A DNA stretch of 64,000 nucleotides from Pseudokineococcus marinus (GTDB taxonomy: Bacteria > Actinomycetota > Actinomycetes > Actinomycetales > Quadrisphaeraceae), in assembly GCF_037482405.1 (NCBI RefSeq), contig NZ_JBBHZZ010000002.1:434001-498000 (forward strand), read 5' to 3'. The notes beneath the pieces were generated by a model. It made no database searches and had not been told where the DNA came from. It was given only the letters and a program-made list of their open reading frames with translations. Shown one piece after another: positions 1 through 7,904 of the stretch. Each line of letters starts with the position of its first letter. Within the stretch, counting starts at the first letter, position 1. Position numbers and translations under genes: made by a program.

Positions 1-742
1 GGTGCGTGATGCGCACGGCGGAGTCGGTGGTGTTGACGCTCTGCCCGCCCGGCCCCGAGGAGCGGAAGACGTCCACGCGCAGGTCCGAGGGGGACACCTC
101 GACCTCGTCGACGTCCTCGACCTCGGGGAGCACGAGCACCCCGGCGGCGGAGGTGTGGATGCGGCCCGCCGACTCCGTCACCGGCACCCGCTGCACGCGG
201 TGGACGCCGCCCTCGAACTTCAGCGCGGCGTAGACGCCGGTCGCCGGGTCCCCGCCGCGGCCGCGGACGGCCAGGGACGCCTCCTTGTAGCCGCCGAGGT
301 CGGACGGCGCGGCGTCCAGCAGCTCGGCCCTCCACCCGCGGCGCTCGGCGAGGCGCAGGTACATCCGCACGAGGTCGCCGGCGAAGAGCGCGGACTCCTC
401 GCCGCCCTCCCCCGCCTTGACCTCGAGGATGACGTCGCGGGCGTCGTCGGGGTCGCGCGGCACGAGGACGCGCCGCAGGCGCGTCGCCGCGGCCTCGGCC
501 GCCGCCTCGAGCGCGGGCACCTCCTCGGCGAAGGCCGGGTCCTCGGCCGCCAGCGCGCGGGCGGCTCCCGCGTCGTCGACGGCGGCGCGCCAGGCGGCCT
601 CGGCGGCGACGACCGCGCCCAGCTCGGCGTAGCGGCGACCGGCGCGCCGGGCGCGGGCCGGGTCGGCGTGCAGCGCCGGGTCCGCCAGCTCTTGCTCGAG
701 CGCGGCGTGCTCCTCCAGGAGCGGGGCGACGACGTCGCGCAC
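1..742 (-). CDS. prfA: Peptide chain release factor 1, 3' end outside window
   Basis: RF1 recognises UAA/UAG in the ribosomal A site and triggers peptide release. The catalytic GGQ loop is visible (SSGPGGQSVNTTDSAVRIT; Gln codon at 41-43), preceded by the class-I release factor core. About 247 codons are present and the C-terminus runs off the left edge. I chose the GTG at 742 because GGAGG lies five bases upstream and the product then begins VRDVVAPLLEEHAALEQEL, a normal RF1 coiled-coil start. It follows rpmE by 160 bp on the same strand, the usual actinobacterial rho-rpmE-prfA order. A full-length RF2 gene (prfB) is at 34.2-35.3 kb, so both release factors are in the window. Confidence 0.96.
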   Translation of the reverse strand, partial: MRDVVAPLLEEHAALEQELADPALHADPARARRAGRRYAELGAVVAAEAAWRAAVDDAGAARALAAEDPAFAEEVPALEAAAEAAATRLRRVLVPRDPDDARDVILEVKAGEGGEESALFAGDLVRMYLRLAERRGWRAELLDAAPSDLGGYKEASLAVRGRGGDPATGVYAALKFEGGVHRVQRVPVTESAGRIHTSAAGVLVLPEVEDVDEVEVSPSDLRVDVFRSSGPGGQSVNTTDSAVRITH

Positions 743-851
743 GGGGACCTCCGGGGTCGCGGGCGGGGGGCTGGCTCCGGCGGGTGGCGGATGAGGAGCC
801 GGCCGGGGCGGGTGGCGCGGACGGGACGCCCGGGAGGGGCCCGGACGCGAC

Positions 852-893
852 GACGGCGCCGGACCGCCCAGCTGGGGGCGGACCGGCGCCGTC
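852..893 (-). terminator. Hairpin downstream of rpmE
   Basis: Perfect 11-bp inverted repeat (GACGGCGCCGG at 852-862 with CCGGCGCCGTC at 883-893), extended inside by CCGCC/GGCGG pairing, starting 10 bp after the rpmE stop. There is no U tract, as is usual in very GC-rich actinobacteria. It could be a terminator or a processing hairpin between rpmE and prfA. Confidence 0.6.
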
Positions 894-902
894 GGGGCGG
901 GC

Positions 903-1124
903 CTACTTGGAGGCGCCGGCCTTCTTGCCGTAGCGCTGCTGGAACCGGGCCACGCGGCCGCCGGTGTCCAGGATCTTCTGCTTGCCCGTGTAGAACGGGT
1001 GGCACGCGGAGCAGACGTCGGCCTTGATCTCGCCGCTCTTGTCGGTGCTGCGCGTGGTGAACGTCTCGCCGCACGTGCACGACACCGTGGTCGTCACGTA
1101 CTCGGGGTGCTGCCCGGCCTTCAT
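903..1124 (-). CDS. rpmE: 50S ribosomal protein L31, zinc-binding type
   Basis: A 73-residue L31 beginning MKAGQHPEY. It keeps the zinc-type cysteines C16, C18, C38 and C41 (CxC...CSAC), so this is the C+ form that binds Zn rather than the C- paralogue induced under zinc starvation. The reading frame stays open upstream, but MKAGxHPEY is the family N-terminus and a purine-rich GAGAGG lies upstream of the ATG. It sits between rho and prfA on the same strand. The C-terminal KKAGASK is a normal basic tail. Confidence 0.97.
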   Translation of the reverse strand: MKAGQHPEYVTTTVSCTCGETFTTRSTDKSGEIKADVCSACHPFYTGKQKILDTGGRVARFQQRYGKKAGASK

Positions 1125-1283
1125 CTGGTGCGTCCTCTCGTCGGTGCCCCGGGTCGTGCGGCGCTGGTCGCGCGAGCACGTGAACCGGGACGGCGCGGTC
1201 GATGGTGCCACGACCTCGACCACCCCCCACAACGCCGGGGGGCGCCTCGGCCTTCCCGCCGCCCGGGCGGGCCGGGCGGCGGG

Positions 1284-1314
1284 AGCGGGCGGGCGCTCGC
1301 CGCGCCCGCCCGCT
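1284..1314 (-). terminator. Strong hairpin after rho
   Basis: Perfect 13-bp stem (1284-1296 with 1302-1314) and a five-base loop, starting five bases beyond the rho stop codon. It is almost pure G/C with no T run. It probably ends or slows rho transcription before rpmE. Confidence 0.65.
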
Positions 1315-1318
1315 GCGG

Positions 1319-3607
1319 TCAGCTCGGGGAGAGCTCGCTGCGCTGGTCCCCGCCCGGGCCCGAGGGCGCCGTCCGCTGGACCTGCATGAGGAACTCGGCG
1401 TTGCTGCCGGTCTCGCGCAGCTTGCCGAGCACGAGCTCGATGGCCTGGGTGGAGTCCAGGGCGCCGAGCACCCGGCGGAGCTTGTAGACGACCTTGAGCT
1501 CCTCGGCCGACATGAGGATCTCCTCGCGCCGCGTGCCGGAGGCGTTGACGTCGACCGCCGGGAAGATGCGCTTGTCGGCCAGGTGCCGCGCCAGGCGCAG
1601 CTCCATGTTCCCCGTGCCCTTGAACTCCTCGAAGATCACCTCGTCGGCCTTCGACCCCGTCTCGACGAGCGCCGAGGCGAGGATCGTCAGCGAGCCGCCG
1701 TGCTCGATGTTGCGGGCGGCGCCGAAGAAGCGCTTCGGCGGGTACAGCGCCGAGGCGTCGATGCCGCCGGACAGGATGCGCCCGGACGCCGGCGCCGAGG
1801 TGTTGTAGGCCCGCGAGAGGCGCGTCAGCGAGTCGAGCAGCACGACGACGTCGTGCCCCAGCTCGACGAGGCGCTTGGCCCGCTCGATGGCCAGCTCGGC
1901 GACCGTCGTGTGGTCGTCGGCGGGACGGTCGAAGGTCGAGGCGATGACCTCGCCCTTCACCGTCCGCTGCATGTCGGTGACCTCCTCGGGCCGCTCGTCG
2001 ACGAGCACGACCATGAGGTGGACGTCCGGGTTGTTGCGCGTGATCGCGTTGGCGATCTGCTGCATGACGATCGTCTTGCCGGCCTTGGGCGGCGCGACGA
2101 TCAGGCCGCGCTGGCCCTTGCCGATGGGCGCCACGAGGTCGATGACGCGCTGGGTGTAGTGACCGCGCTCGGTCTCCAGGCGCAGGCGGTCCTGCGGGTA
2201 CAGCGGCGTGAGCTTGGTGAAGTCGGGGCGGCGGCGCGCCTCGTCCGGCTGCAGGCCGTTCACCGTGTCCACGCGCACCAGCGGGTTGAACTTCTGGGCC
2301 CGCTGCTGGCGCTGCTGGCGGCCGCTGCGGCCGCTCCCGCTCGGGGCGTCCTGCCCGTCGCCGTCGCCGTCGCCCTTCGCCCGGGCGCCGCCGGTGATGA
2401 CGTCGCCCTTGCGCATGCCGTGCTTCTTGACCTGCGCGAGCGTCACGTAGACGTCGTTCGGCCCGGGCAGGTAGCCCGAGGTGCGCACGAAGGCGTAGCT
2501 GTCGAGGACGTCGAGGACGCCCGCCACCGGCACGAGGACGTCGCCCTCGGACACCTCCGGCTCGGCGTCGGGCGCCGGCCCGCCGCCGGGAGCGCTCTCG
2601 CCGCGGCCGCGGCGCTTGCGGTCGCGGTAGCGGCCGCGACGACCGTGGCGGCCGCCGAGCTCGTCATCGTCGTCCTGCCCGCCGGAGCGGTCCTGCCGGT
2701 CCGGCTGGCCCTGGCCGGCGCCGCGGTCCTGCCGGCCCCCGCGCTCCTGGCGCTCGCCCCGCTCGGGGCGGTCGTCGCGGCCGCGGTCCTGGCGGTCGTC
2801 GCGGCCGCGCGCGCGGTCGCCGCGCTCGTCCTCGGCCTCGTCGCCGCGGCGGTGACGGGCCCGCTCGCGCAGGTCGAGGGACTGCTCGAGCTGGGCCCGC
2901 GCGTCGAGGCGGCGGTCGCCGCCCTGCGCCGACCCCGCCTGCTGGTCACGGCCCTGCTGGTCACGGCCCTGCTGCTGGTCCTGCTGGTCGCGCTCGCGGC
3001 CGTCCTGGTCGCGGCGGGGGGCGCGGGCCTCGCGGCCGCCCTCGGCCGCCCCGCGGCCCTCGGACGTCGGGCGCTCGGTCGCGGCGTCCCCGCCCCGGTC
3101 CTGGGGCGCCCGGTCCTGAGGCGCCCGGTCCTGGGGGACGCGCTCGGCGGCGCCCTCCTGCGCCGGGGTGGCGCGGGTGTCGGGGGCGCCGGCGGGCCGC
3201 TCGGCGCGGCGCGGGCGGGAGCCCCGGCGCCCCGTGGGCGCCTCGTCCGGAGCGGCGGTCTGCGCGGGAGCGGCCGCCCGGTCTGGCGCGGGGGCCTGGG
3301 CCGGCGCGTCGTCGTCGCCGCGGCGGGGCTGCGGCGGCTGGGCCTGCTCGGGGCGGCTCGGCTCGGGGCGGGAGGGGGTGTCGGCGTCGGCGGGGGCCGC
3401 GGCGCGGCGGCCGCGCGTCGACGGGCCCTGCTCGGCGCGGATGGCGGCGAGCAGGTCGCTCTTGCGCATCGTCGCGGTGCCCTGCACGCCCAGCGAGCTC
3501 GCGAGCTCCTGCAGCTGCCCCAGCCGCAGCTGGGACAGGGGGGCCCGGCGGGCCGGGGCGGCGTCGCCCTGCGCCTCGGGCTGGGCGATGTCGGTGGTGT
3601 CTGTCAC
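1319..3607 (-). CDS. rho: Transcription termination factor Rho, long insertion form
   Basis: Hexameric RNA-dependent ATPase that terminates transcription. The 762-residue product has an N-terminal Rho_N helical domain (about residues 24-60, LSQLRLGQLQELA), then roughly 280 residues of low-complexity Arg/Asp/Gln/Gly-rich sequence, a cold-shock-like RNA-binding domain near 350-430, and the RecA-type motor. Walker A is APPKAGKT near residue 507 and LVDERPEEVTDMQR lies near 535. Escherichia coli Rho is about 420 residues, so the excess is the insertion, a known feature of actinobacterial Rho linked to RNA binding. The GTG at 3607 is preceded by GGAAGG. A leader of about 215 nt and a TACAGT -10 box lie upstream, leaving room for autogenous attenuation (inference). 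Confidence 0.97.
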   Translation of the reverse strand: MTDTTDIAQPEAQGDAAPARRAPLSQLRLGQLQELASSLGVQGTATMRKSDLLAAIRAEQGPSTRGRRAAAPADADTPSRPEPSRPEQAQPPQPRRGDDDAPAQAPAPDRAAAPAQTAAPDEAPTGRRGSRPRRAERPAGAPDTRATPAQEGAAERVPQDRAPQDRAPQDRGGDAATERPTSEGRGAAEGGREARAPRRDQDGRERDQQDQQQGRDQQGRDQQAGSAQGGDRRLDARAQLEQSLDLRERARHRRGDEAEDERGDRARGRDDRQDRGRDDRPERGERQERGGRQDRGAGQGQPDRQDRSGGQDDDDELGGRHGRRGRYRDRKRRGRGESAPGGGPAPDAEPEVSEGDVLVPVAGVLDVLDSYAFVRTSGYLPGPNDVYVTLAQVKKHGMRKGDVITGGARAKGDGDGDGQDAPSGSGRSGRQQRQQRAQKFNPLVRVDTVNGLQPDEARRRPDFTKLTPLYPQDRLRLETERGHYTQRVIDLVAPIGKGQRGLIVAPPKAGKTIVMQQIANAITRNNPDVHLMVVLVDERPEEVTDMQRTVKGEVIASTFDRPADDHTTVAELAIERAKRLVELGHDVVVLLDSLTRLSRAYNTSAPASGRILSGGIDASALYPPKRFFGAARNIEHGGSLTILASALVETGSKADEVIFEEFKGTGNMELRLARHLADKRIFPAVDVNASGTRREEILMSAEELKVVYKLRRVLGALDSTQAIELVLGKLRETGSNAEFLMQVQRTAPSGPGGDQRSELSPS

Positions 3608-3828
3608 GAAGGTCCTTCCCCCTCGTCAGCGGCGCGGGAGGCCGCAGGGTGCGCCGGCGCACAGAGGCCGGCAGGGACCACCTGCCCGTCCGCGGGACGG
3701 TCGCGCGAGAGCCCGGGAACGGGGTCGGGCGCAGTCGCACCGGCGGGGAGGTGAGAGTGCCGGGGCTCCCACGGGCGGCGGCGCCGCGGAGGACCGCGGC
3801 GATCACCCGGAGCAGGTCCGGCGGCACG

Positions 3829-3834
3829 ACTGTA
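3829..3834 (-). promoter_or_regulatory. Candidate rho promoter -10 (TACAGT)
   Basis: On the minus strand TGCTACAGT is an extended-type -10 about 220 bp before the rho start. No good -35 is visible. The implied 5' leader (about 3608-3822) contains G/C-rich inverted repeats such as CCGTCCCGCGGACGG, but I cannot assign a defined fold. Confidence 0.4.
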
Positions 3835-3970
3835 GCACCGCACCCCCCGGCCGCCCCAGGGCTCGCCGCCGTCACCCGACCGGGTGCACGAGGCACCACG
3901 GCGCAGCTCCGTGCCGGCGACGGCGTCGGCGCCTCCGCCTGGCCCTCCCCGACGGCGAGGGGCGACAGAG

Positions 3971-4214
3971 TCCGCGACAGGCGCCCCCGACGGCGGAGGA
4001 AGGCTACGAAGTCCCCACCAAGCGCCGTCGGAGACGGGATAAGGCTACGAACTCCGCGACGGGACGCCCCGACGGCGGAAGAAGGCTACGAAGTCCGCGA
4101 CGGGACGCCCCGACGGCGGGAAGGCCACGAACTCCGCGACGGGACGCCCCGACGGCGGGAGAAGGCTACGAGGTCCGCGACGGGACGCCCCGACGGCGGA
4201 GGAGGGCCACGGGG
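3971..4214. repeat. 41-bp tandem array between thrB and rho
   Basis: Six tandem units start at 3971, 4012, 4053, 4094, 4133 and 4174, spaced 41, 41, 41, 39 and 41 bp, with a decayed seventh at 4215. The conserved core is TCCGCGACGGGACGCCCCGA followed by CGGCGG and AAGGCTACGAA. The second unit is the most diverged. Each unit can form an imperfect hairpin (GACGGG with CCCGAC). On the minus strand most units carry TAGCCT, a -10-like hexamer facing rho. There are no unrelated spacers, so it is not CRISPR, and no frame codes through it convincingly. It fills the 620-bp gap between the thrB stop and the rho promoter region. Confidence 0.9.
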
Positions 4215-4230
4215 TCCGTGGAGGGCGGCG

Positions 4231-5217
4231 TCAGCAGGGCGACCAGCGGGCGCCGTCGCGGTCGACGGCGGGCGCGCGGACGTCCCACCCGGCGCCCGCG
4301 ACGTCGGCGACGCGCGCCGCGAGGTCGGCGGCGCTCCCCGCCCCCAGAACGAGCACGCTCGGCCCGGCGCCCGAGACGGCGGCCGCGAGGCCCGCCGCGC
4401 GCAGCCCGCGCACCAGCGCGGCCGTGGCGGGGGCCGCCGGGGCCCGGGTGTCCTGGTGCAGCCGGTCGGCCGTGGCCGGCAGCAGGAGGTCCGGGCGGCG
4501 GGCGAGGGCCTCGACGAGCAGCGCCGAGCGCCCGGCGTTGAAGACGGCGTCCGCCAGGGGCACGGCGGGCGGCAGCATGGCGCGGGCGCGCGCGGTGAGG
4601 AGCTCGGCGTCCGGGACGGCGAGGACGGCGACGAGGTCGGGGTGCGGCTCGACGCGGACGGCGCGGGACGTCCCGTCCTCGACCCAGCCGACGGTGGCGC
4701 CGCCGAGCAGGCTCGCCGCCGCGTTGTCCGGGTGCCCCTCGAGCCCGGCGGCGACGTCGAGCGCCGTGGGGTCGTCGAGGGCGGACGGGTCCTCGAGCAG
4801 GCCGCGCGCCAGGACGACGCCGGCGACGACCGCCGCCGCCGACGACCCGGCGCCGCGGCCGAAGGGCACGCCGTTGCGGCAGGTCAGCGCCAGGTCGGGC
4901 TGCGGCGCACCGACCCGCTCCAGGGCCGCGCGCAGGGCCCGGACCACGAGGTGGTCCTCCCCCGCGCCGACGCGGCCGGCCCCCTGGCCGGACACCTCGA
5001 CCCGGGCGCCCGCCCCGTCCCCGAGCAGCCGCACCTCGAGCTCGTCGCGCAGGTCGAGCGCCAGGCCCACGGCGTCGAAGGCGGGGCCGAGGTTGGCGCT
5101 GGAGCCGGGCACCGAGGCGCGCGCGCCCGTCCCCGGCCGGCCGGCCGCGCGCAGCGCCGCACCCTCCGAGGCGCCGCCCGAGGGGCCCACCGCTGCGTCC
5201 GCCGTCGGGCCCGCCAC
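4231..5217 (-). CDS. thrB: Homoserine kinase
   Basis: A GHMP-family kinase that phosphorylates L-homoserine with ATP to O-phosphohomoserine for threonine synthase. The 328-residue product has the N-terminal VPGSSANLGPAFDAVGLAL motif and the glycine-rich ATP loop PFGRGAGSSAAA, plus the C-terminal GHMP motif SGAGPSVLVLG. The frame is open further upstream. I chose the GTG at 5217 because it begins five bases after the thrC stop and GAGGG lies just upstream inside thrC. Genes hom, thrC and thrB are in one minus-strand group, so the last three threonine-specific steps are probably co-transcribed. The 41-bp array follows the stop. Confidence 0.95.
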   Translation of the reverse strand: MAGPTADAAVGPSGGASEGAALRAAGRPGTGARASVPGSSANLGPAFDAVGLALDLRDELEVRLLGDGAGARVEVSGQGAGRVGAGEDHLVVRALRAALERVGAPQPDLALTCRNGVPFGRGAGSSAAAVVAGVVLARGLLEDPSALDDPTALDVAAGLEGHPDNAAASLLGGATVGWVEDGTSRAVRVEPHPDLVAVLAVPDAELLTARARAMLPPAVPLADAVFNAGRSALLVEALARRPDLLLPATADRLHQDTRAPAAPATAALVRGLRAAGLAAAVSGAGPSVLVLGAGSAADLAARVADVAGAGWDVRAPAVDRDGARWSPC

Positions 5218-5222
5218 GGCGC

Positions 5223-6308
5223 TCAGCCCTCGAGGCCGAGCGCGGCCGCGGCGGTCATGGCGTCGACGGGCACGCGCACCGGCGAGACCTCCTCGCCGTC
5301 CGCCGCGCGCAGCGCCCACTGCGGGTCCTTGAGCCCGTGGCCCGTGACCGTGACGACGACGCGCAGGCCCGGGTCGAGGTCGCCGGCGGCGTGCCGCTTA
5401 AGCAGCCCCGCGACGCCGGCCGCCGAGGCCGGCTCGACGAAGACTCCGTCCTCGCTCGACAGGAGCCGGTGCGCGGCGAGGATCTCCTCGTCGGTGACGC
5501 TCGCGACGAGCCCGCCGGAGTCGTCCCGGGCCGCGACCGCCTGCTCCCACGACGCGGGGTTGCCGATGCGGATCGCCGTCGCCAGCGTGTCGGGCGCGTC
5601 GACGGGGTGCCCCAGGACGATCGGCGCCGCGCCCGCGGCCTGGAAGCCCCACATCCGCGGCGTCCGCGTCGCGGGCCCCGGCTGCGGCGACGACGTCGTG
5701 TACTCCGTGTAGCCCTTCCAGTACGCCGTGATGTTGCCGGCGTTGCCCACGGGCAGGCAGTGGACGTCGGGCGCGTCCCCGAGGACGTCGACGACCTCGA
5801 AGGCACCGGTCTTCTGCCCCTCGATGCGGTAGGGGTTGACGCTGTTGACGAGCTCGACGGGGTAGGCCTCGGCGAGCTTGCGGGCCAGCGTGAGGCAGTC
5901 GTCGAAGTTGCCGTCGACCTGCAGCAGGGTCGCGCCGTGGGCGATGGCCTGGCTGAGCTTGCCGAGGGCGATCTTGCCCTCGGGCACGAGCACGCCGCAG
6001 GCCATCCCCGCCGCCGTGGCGTAGGCCGCCGCCGACGCCGACGTGTTGCCCGTGGAGGCGCAGATCACGGCCCGCGCCCCGAGCCCCTTGGCCCGCGAGA
6101 TCGCCGACGTCATGCCCCGGTCCTTGAACGACCCGGTGGGGTTGCAGCCCTCCACCTTGACGAAGACCTCGCAGGACGTGCGCTCGGACAGCGCGTGCGC
6201 CCGCACCAGCGGGGTGCCGCCCTCCCCCAGCGTTACCACCGGGTCGTCGCCGCCGAAGGGCAGCCGGTCGCGGTACTCCTCGATGACGCCGCGCCAGACG
6301 TGGGCCAC
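5223..6308 (-). CDS. thrC: Threonine synthase
   Basis: A PLP enzyme that converts O-phosphohomoserine to threonine. The 361-residue product is the short class. The PLP lysine lies in CNPTGSFKDRGM (about residues 55-66), followed by the phosphate-binding ASTGNTSASAAAYA and the mid-protein LPVGNAGNITAYWKGY. The start MAHVWRGVIEEYRDRLPF is typical of actinobacterial ThrC. It lies 118 bp after hom and five bases before thrB. All key residues are present and nothing looks truncated. Confidence 0.97.
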   Translation of the reverse strand: MAHVWRGVIEEYRDRLPFGGDDPVVTLGEGGTPLVRAHALSERTSCEVFVKVEGCNPTGSFKDRGMTSAISRAKGLGARAVICASTGNTSASAAAYATAAGMACGVLVPEGKIALGKLSQAIAHGATLLQVDGNFDDCLTLARKLAEAYPVELVNSVNPYRIEGQKTGAFEVVDVLGDAPDVHCLPVGNAGNITAYWKGYTEYTTSSPQPGPATRTPRMWGFQAAGAAPIVLGHPVDAPDTLATAIRIGNPASWEQAVAARDDSGGLVASVTDEEILAAHRLLSSEDGVFVEPASAAGVAGLLKRHAAGDLDPGLRVVVTVTGHGLKDPQWALRAADGEEVSPVRVPVDAMTAAAALGLEG

Positions 6309-6426
6309 GGTCAGCTCCCCTCCTGCGGCGCTCGTCGCGCCTCGTCGGCGCCCCCGACGGGCGCGGGCTCCGGGTGGCGGCCCGCCGGCGTCGCCGCCGG
6401 GCCGAGTGCTCCTGCGGTCGTGCGGC

Positions 6427-7749
6427 TCAGGCGCCCTCGACGCGCAGGACCGAGGTGATGCCGAGCACCGCCGGGGCGGCCTCCAGCGCCTCCACGGTCG
6501 CGGCCAGGGCCGCGTCGCGGGCCTCGTGCGTGGCGACGACGAGCGCCGCGGTGCCCTCGGCGCCGTCGCCGAGGGGCGTCTGCCGCACCGTCTCGACGCT
6601 CGCGCCGTGGTCGGCGAAGACCTGCGCGACCTGCGCCAGCGCGCCCGGCCGGTCCTGGACCTCCAGGCGCACGTGGTAGCGGGTCAGCGCCTCCCCCATG
6701 GGCCGCACCGGCAGGTCCGCGTGGGCCGACTCCGACGACCCGCGGCCCCCGGTGACCCGGTGGCGGGCGACGGCGACGAGGTCGCCGAGGACGGCGCTGG
6801 CCGTGGGGGCGCCGCCGGCGCCCTGCCCGTAGAACATCAGCGGCCCGGCGCCGCGCGCCTCGACGAAGACCGCGTTGAAGGCGCCGCGCACGCCCGCCAG
6901 CGGGTGGGTGCGCGGGACCATCGCCGGGTGCACGCGCACCGAGACGCCGGCGCCCGGGCCCTCGGGGTCGCCGTCCTCCCCAGCCGTGCGCTCGCAGATC
7001 GCGAGGAGCTTGACGACGGCGCCGGCCTCGCGCGCGGCCGCGACGTCCCCGGCCGTGACCCCCGTGATGCCCTCCCGGTGGACGTCGGCGGCGCTCACGC
7101 GCGTGTGGAAGGCGAGCGAGGCGATGATCGCGGCCTTCGCGGCGGCGTCGAAGCCCTCGACGTCGGCCGTCGGGTCGGCCTCGGCGTAGCCCAGGGCCTG
7201 CGCCTCCTGCACGGCCTCGTCGAGGCCCGCGCCGGTCGTGTCCATCTGGTCGAGGACGTAGTTCGTCGTCCCGTTGACGACGCCGAGCACCCGGTCCACG
7301 CGGTCGCCCACGAGGGAGTCCCGCAGCGGGCGGACGATGGGGATGGCCCCCGCCACGGCCGCCTCGAAGTAGAGGTCGACGCCCGCGGCGTCGGCCGCCT
7401 CGTACAGCCGCGGGCCGTCCTCGGCGAGCAGCGCCTTGTTCGCGGTGACGACCGACGCGCCGTGCGCCATGGCCCGCAGCAGCAGCGAGCGGGCGGGCTC
7501 GATGCCGCCGATGACCTCGACGACGAGGTCGGCGCGCTCGACGAGGCCCTCGGCGTCGGTCGTCAGCAGGGCCGGGTCGAGGCCGGGCGGGCGCTGGCGG
7601 CCGGGGCGGCGGACGGCGACGCCGACCAGCTCCAGGCGCGCGCCGCACCGGGCGGCGAGCTCGTCGGGCTGCTCGAGCAGCTCGCGCGCCACCTCCGAGC
7701 CGACGACGCCGCAGCCGAGCAGCGCCACGCGCAGCACGCGCTCGTTCAC
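6427..7749 (-). CDS. hom: Homoserine dehydrogenase with ACT domain
   Basis: Reduces aspartate semialdehyde to homoserine with NAD(P)H, the branch point to threonine and methionine. The 440-residue protein has an N-terminal Rossmann fold (VALLGCGVVGSEVARELLE), the catalytic domain (VNGTTNYVLDQM and GYAEADPTADVEGFDAAAKA) and a C-terminal ACT domain from about residue 355 (RYHVRLEVQDRPGALAQVAQ) expected to bind threonine for feedback inhibition. The frame is open far upstream, but the GTG at 7749 has GGAGG seven bases before it and gives the canonical short N-terminus. It is the first gene of the thr group. Confidence 0.97.
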   Translation of the reverse strand: MNERVLRVALLGCGVVGSEVARELLEQPDELAARCGARLELVGVAVRRPGRQRPPGLDPALLTTDAEGLVERADLVVEVIGGIEPARSLLLRAMAHGASVVTANKALLAEDGPRLYEAADAAGVDLYFEAAVAGAIPIVRPLRDSLVGDRVDRVLGVVNGTTNYVLDQMDTTGAGLDEAVQEAQALGYAEADPTADVEGFDAAAKAAIIASLAFHTRVSAADVHREGITGVTAGDVAAAREAGAVVKLLAICERTAGEDGDPEGPGAGVSVRVHPAMVPRTHPLAGVRGAFNAVFVEARGAGPLMFYGQGAGGAPTASAVLGDLVAVARHRVTGGRGSSESAHADLPVRPMGEALTRYHVRLEVQDRPGALAQVAQVFADHGASVETVRQTPLGDGAEGTAALVVATHEARDAALAATVEALEAAPAVLGITSVLRVEGA

Positions 7750-7904
7750 GCAGCACCTCCGCAGGTCAGGACCGGGACGCCGGGCGGGGCGCCGACCCGA
7801 GGGGGCGGGCGCCGCCGCCGATCCTCTCGCGGTCCACGCCTCGGCCGCGGCGCATCTCAGGACATGGGACCACGAGCGGGCGGGCCGCGCGGCGGGCGGC
7901 CACG

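Noticed and set aside
1202..3754. Long plus-strand open frame (850 codons) opposite rho
   Set aside because: Rho on the minus strand has complete domains; the opposite frame is an artefact of very high GC with few stop codons.
3971..4214. Tandem array considered as CRISPR
   Set aside because: Units are contiguous at 41 bp with no variable spacers, and no cas gene is present. The same applies to the arrays at 10.1, 23.9 and 28.9 kb.
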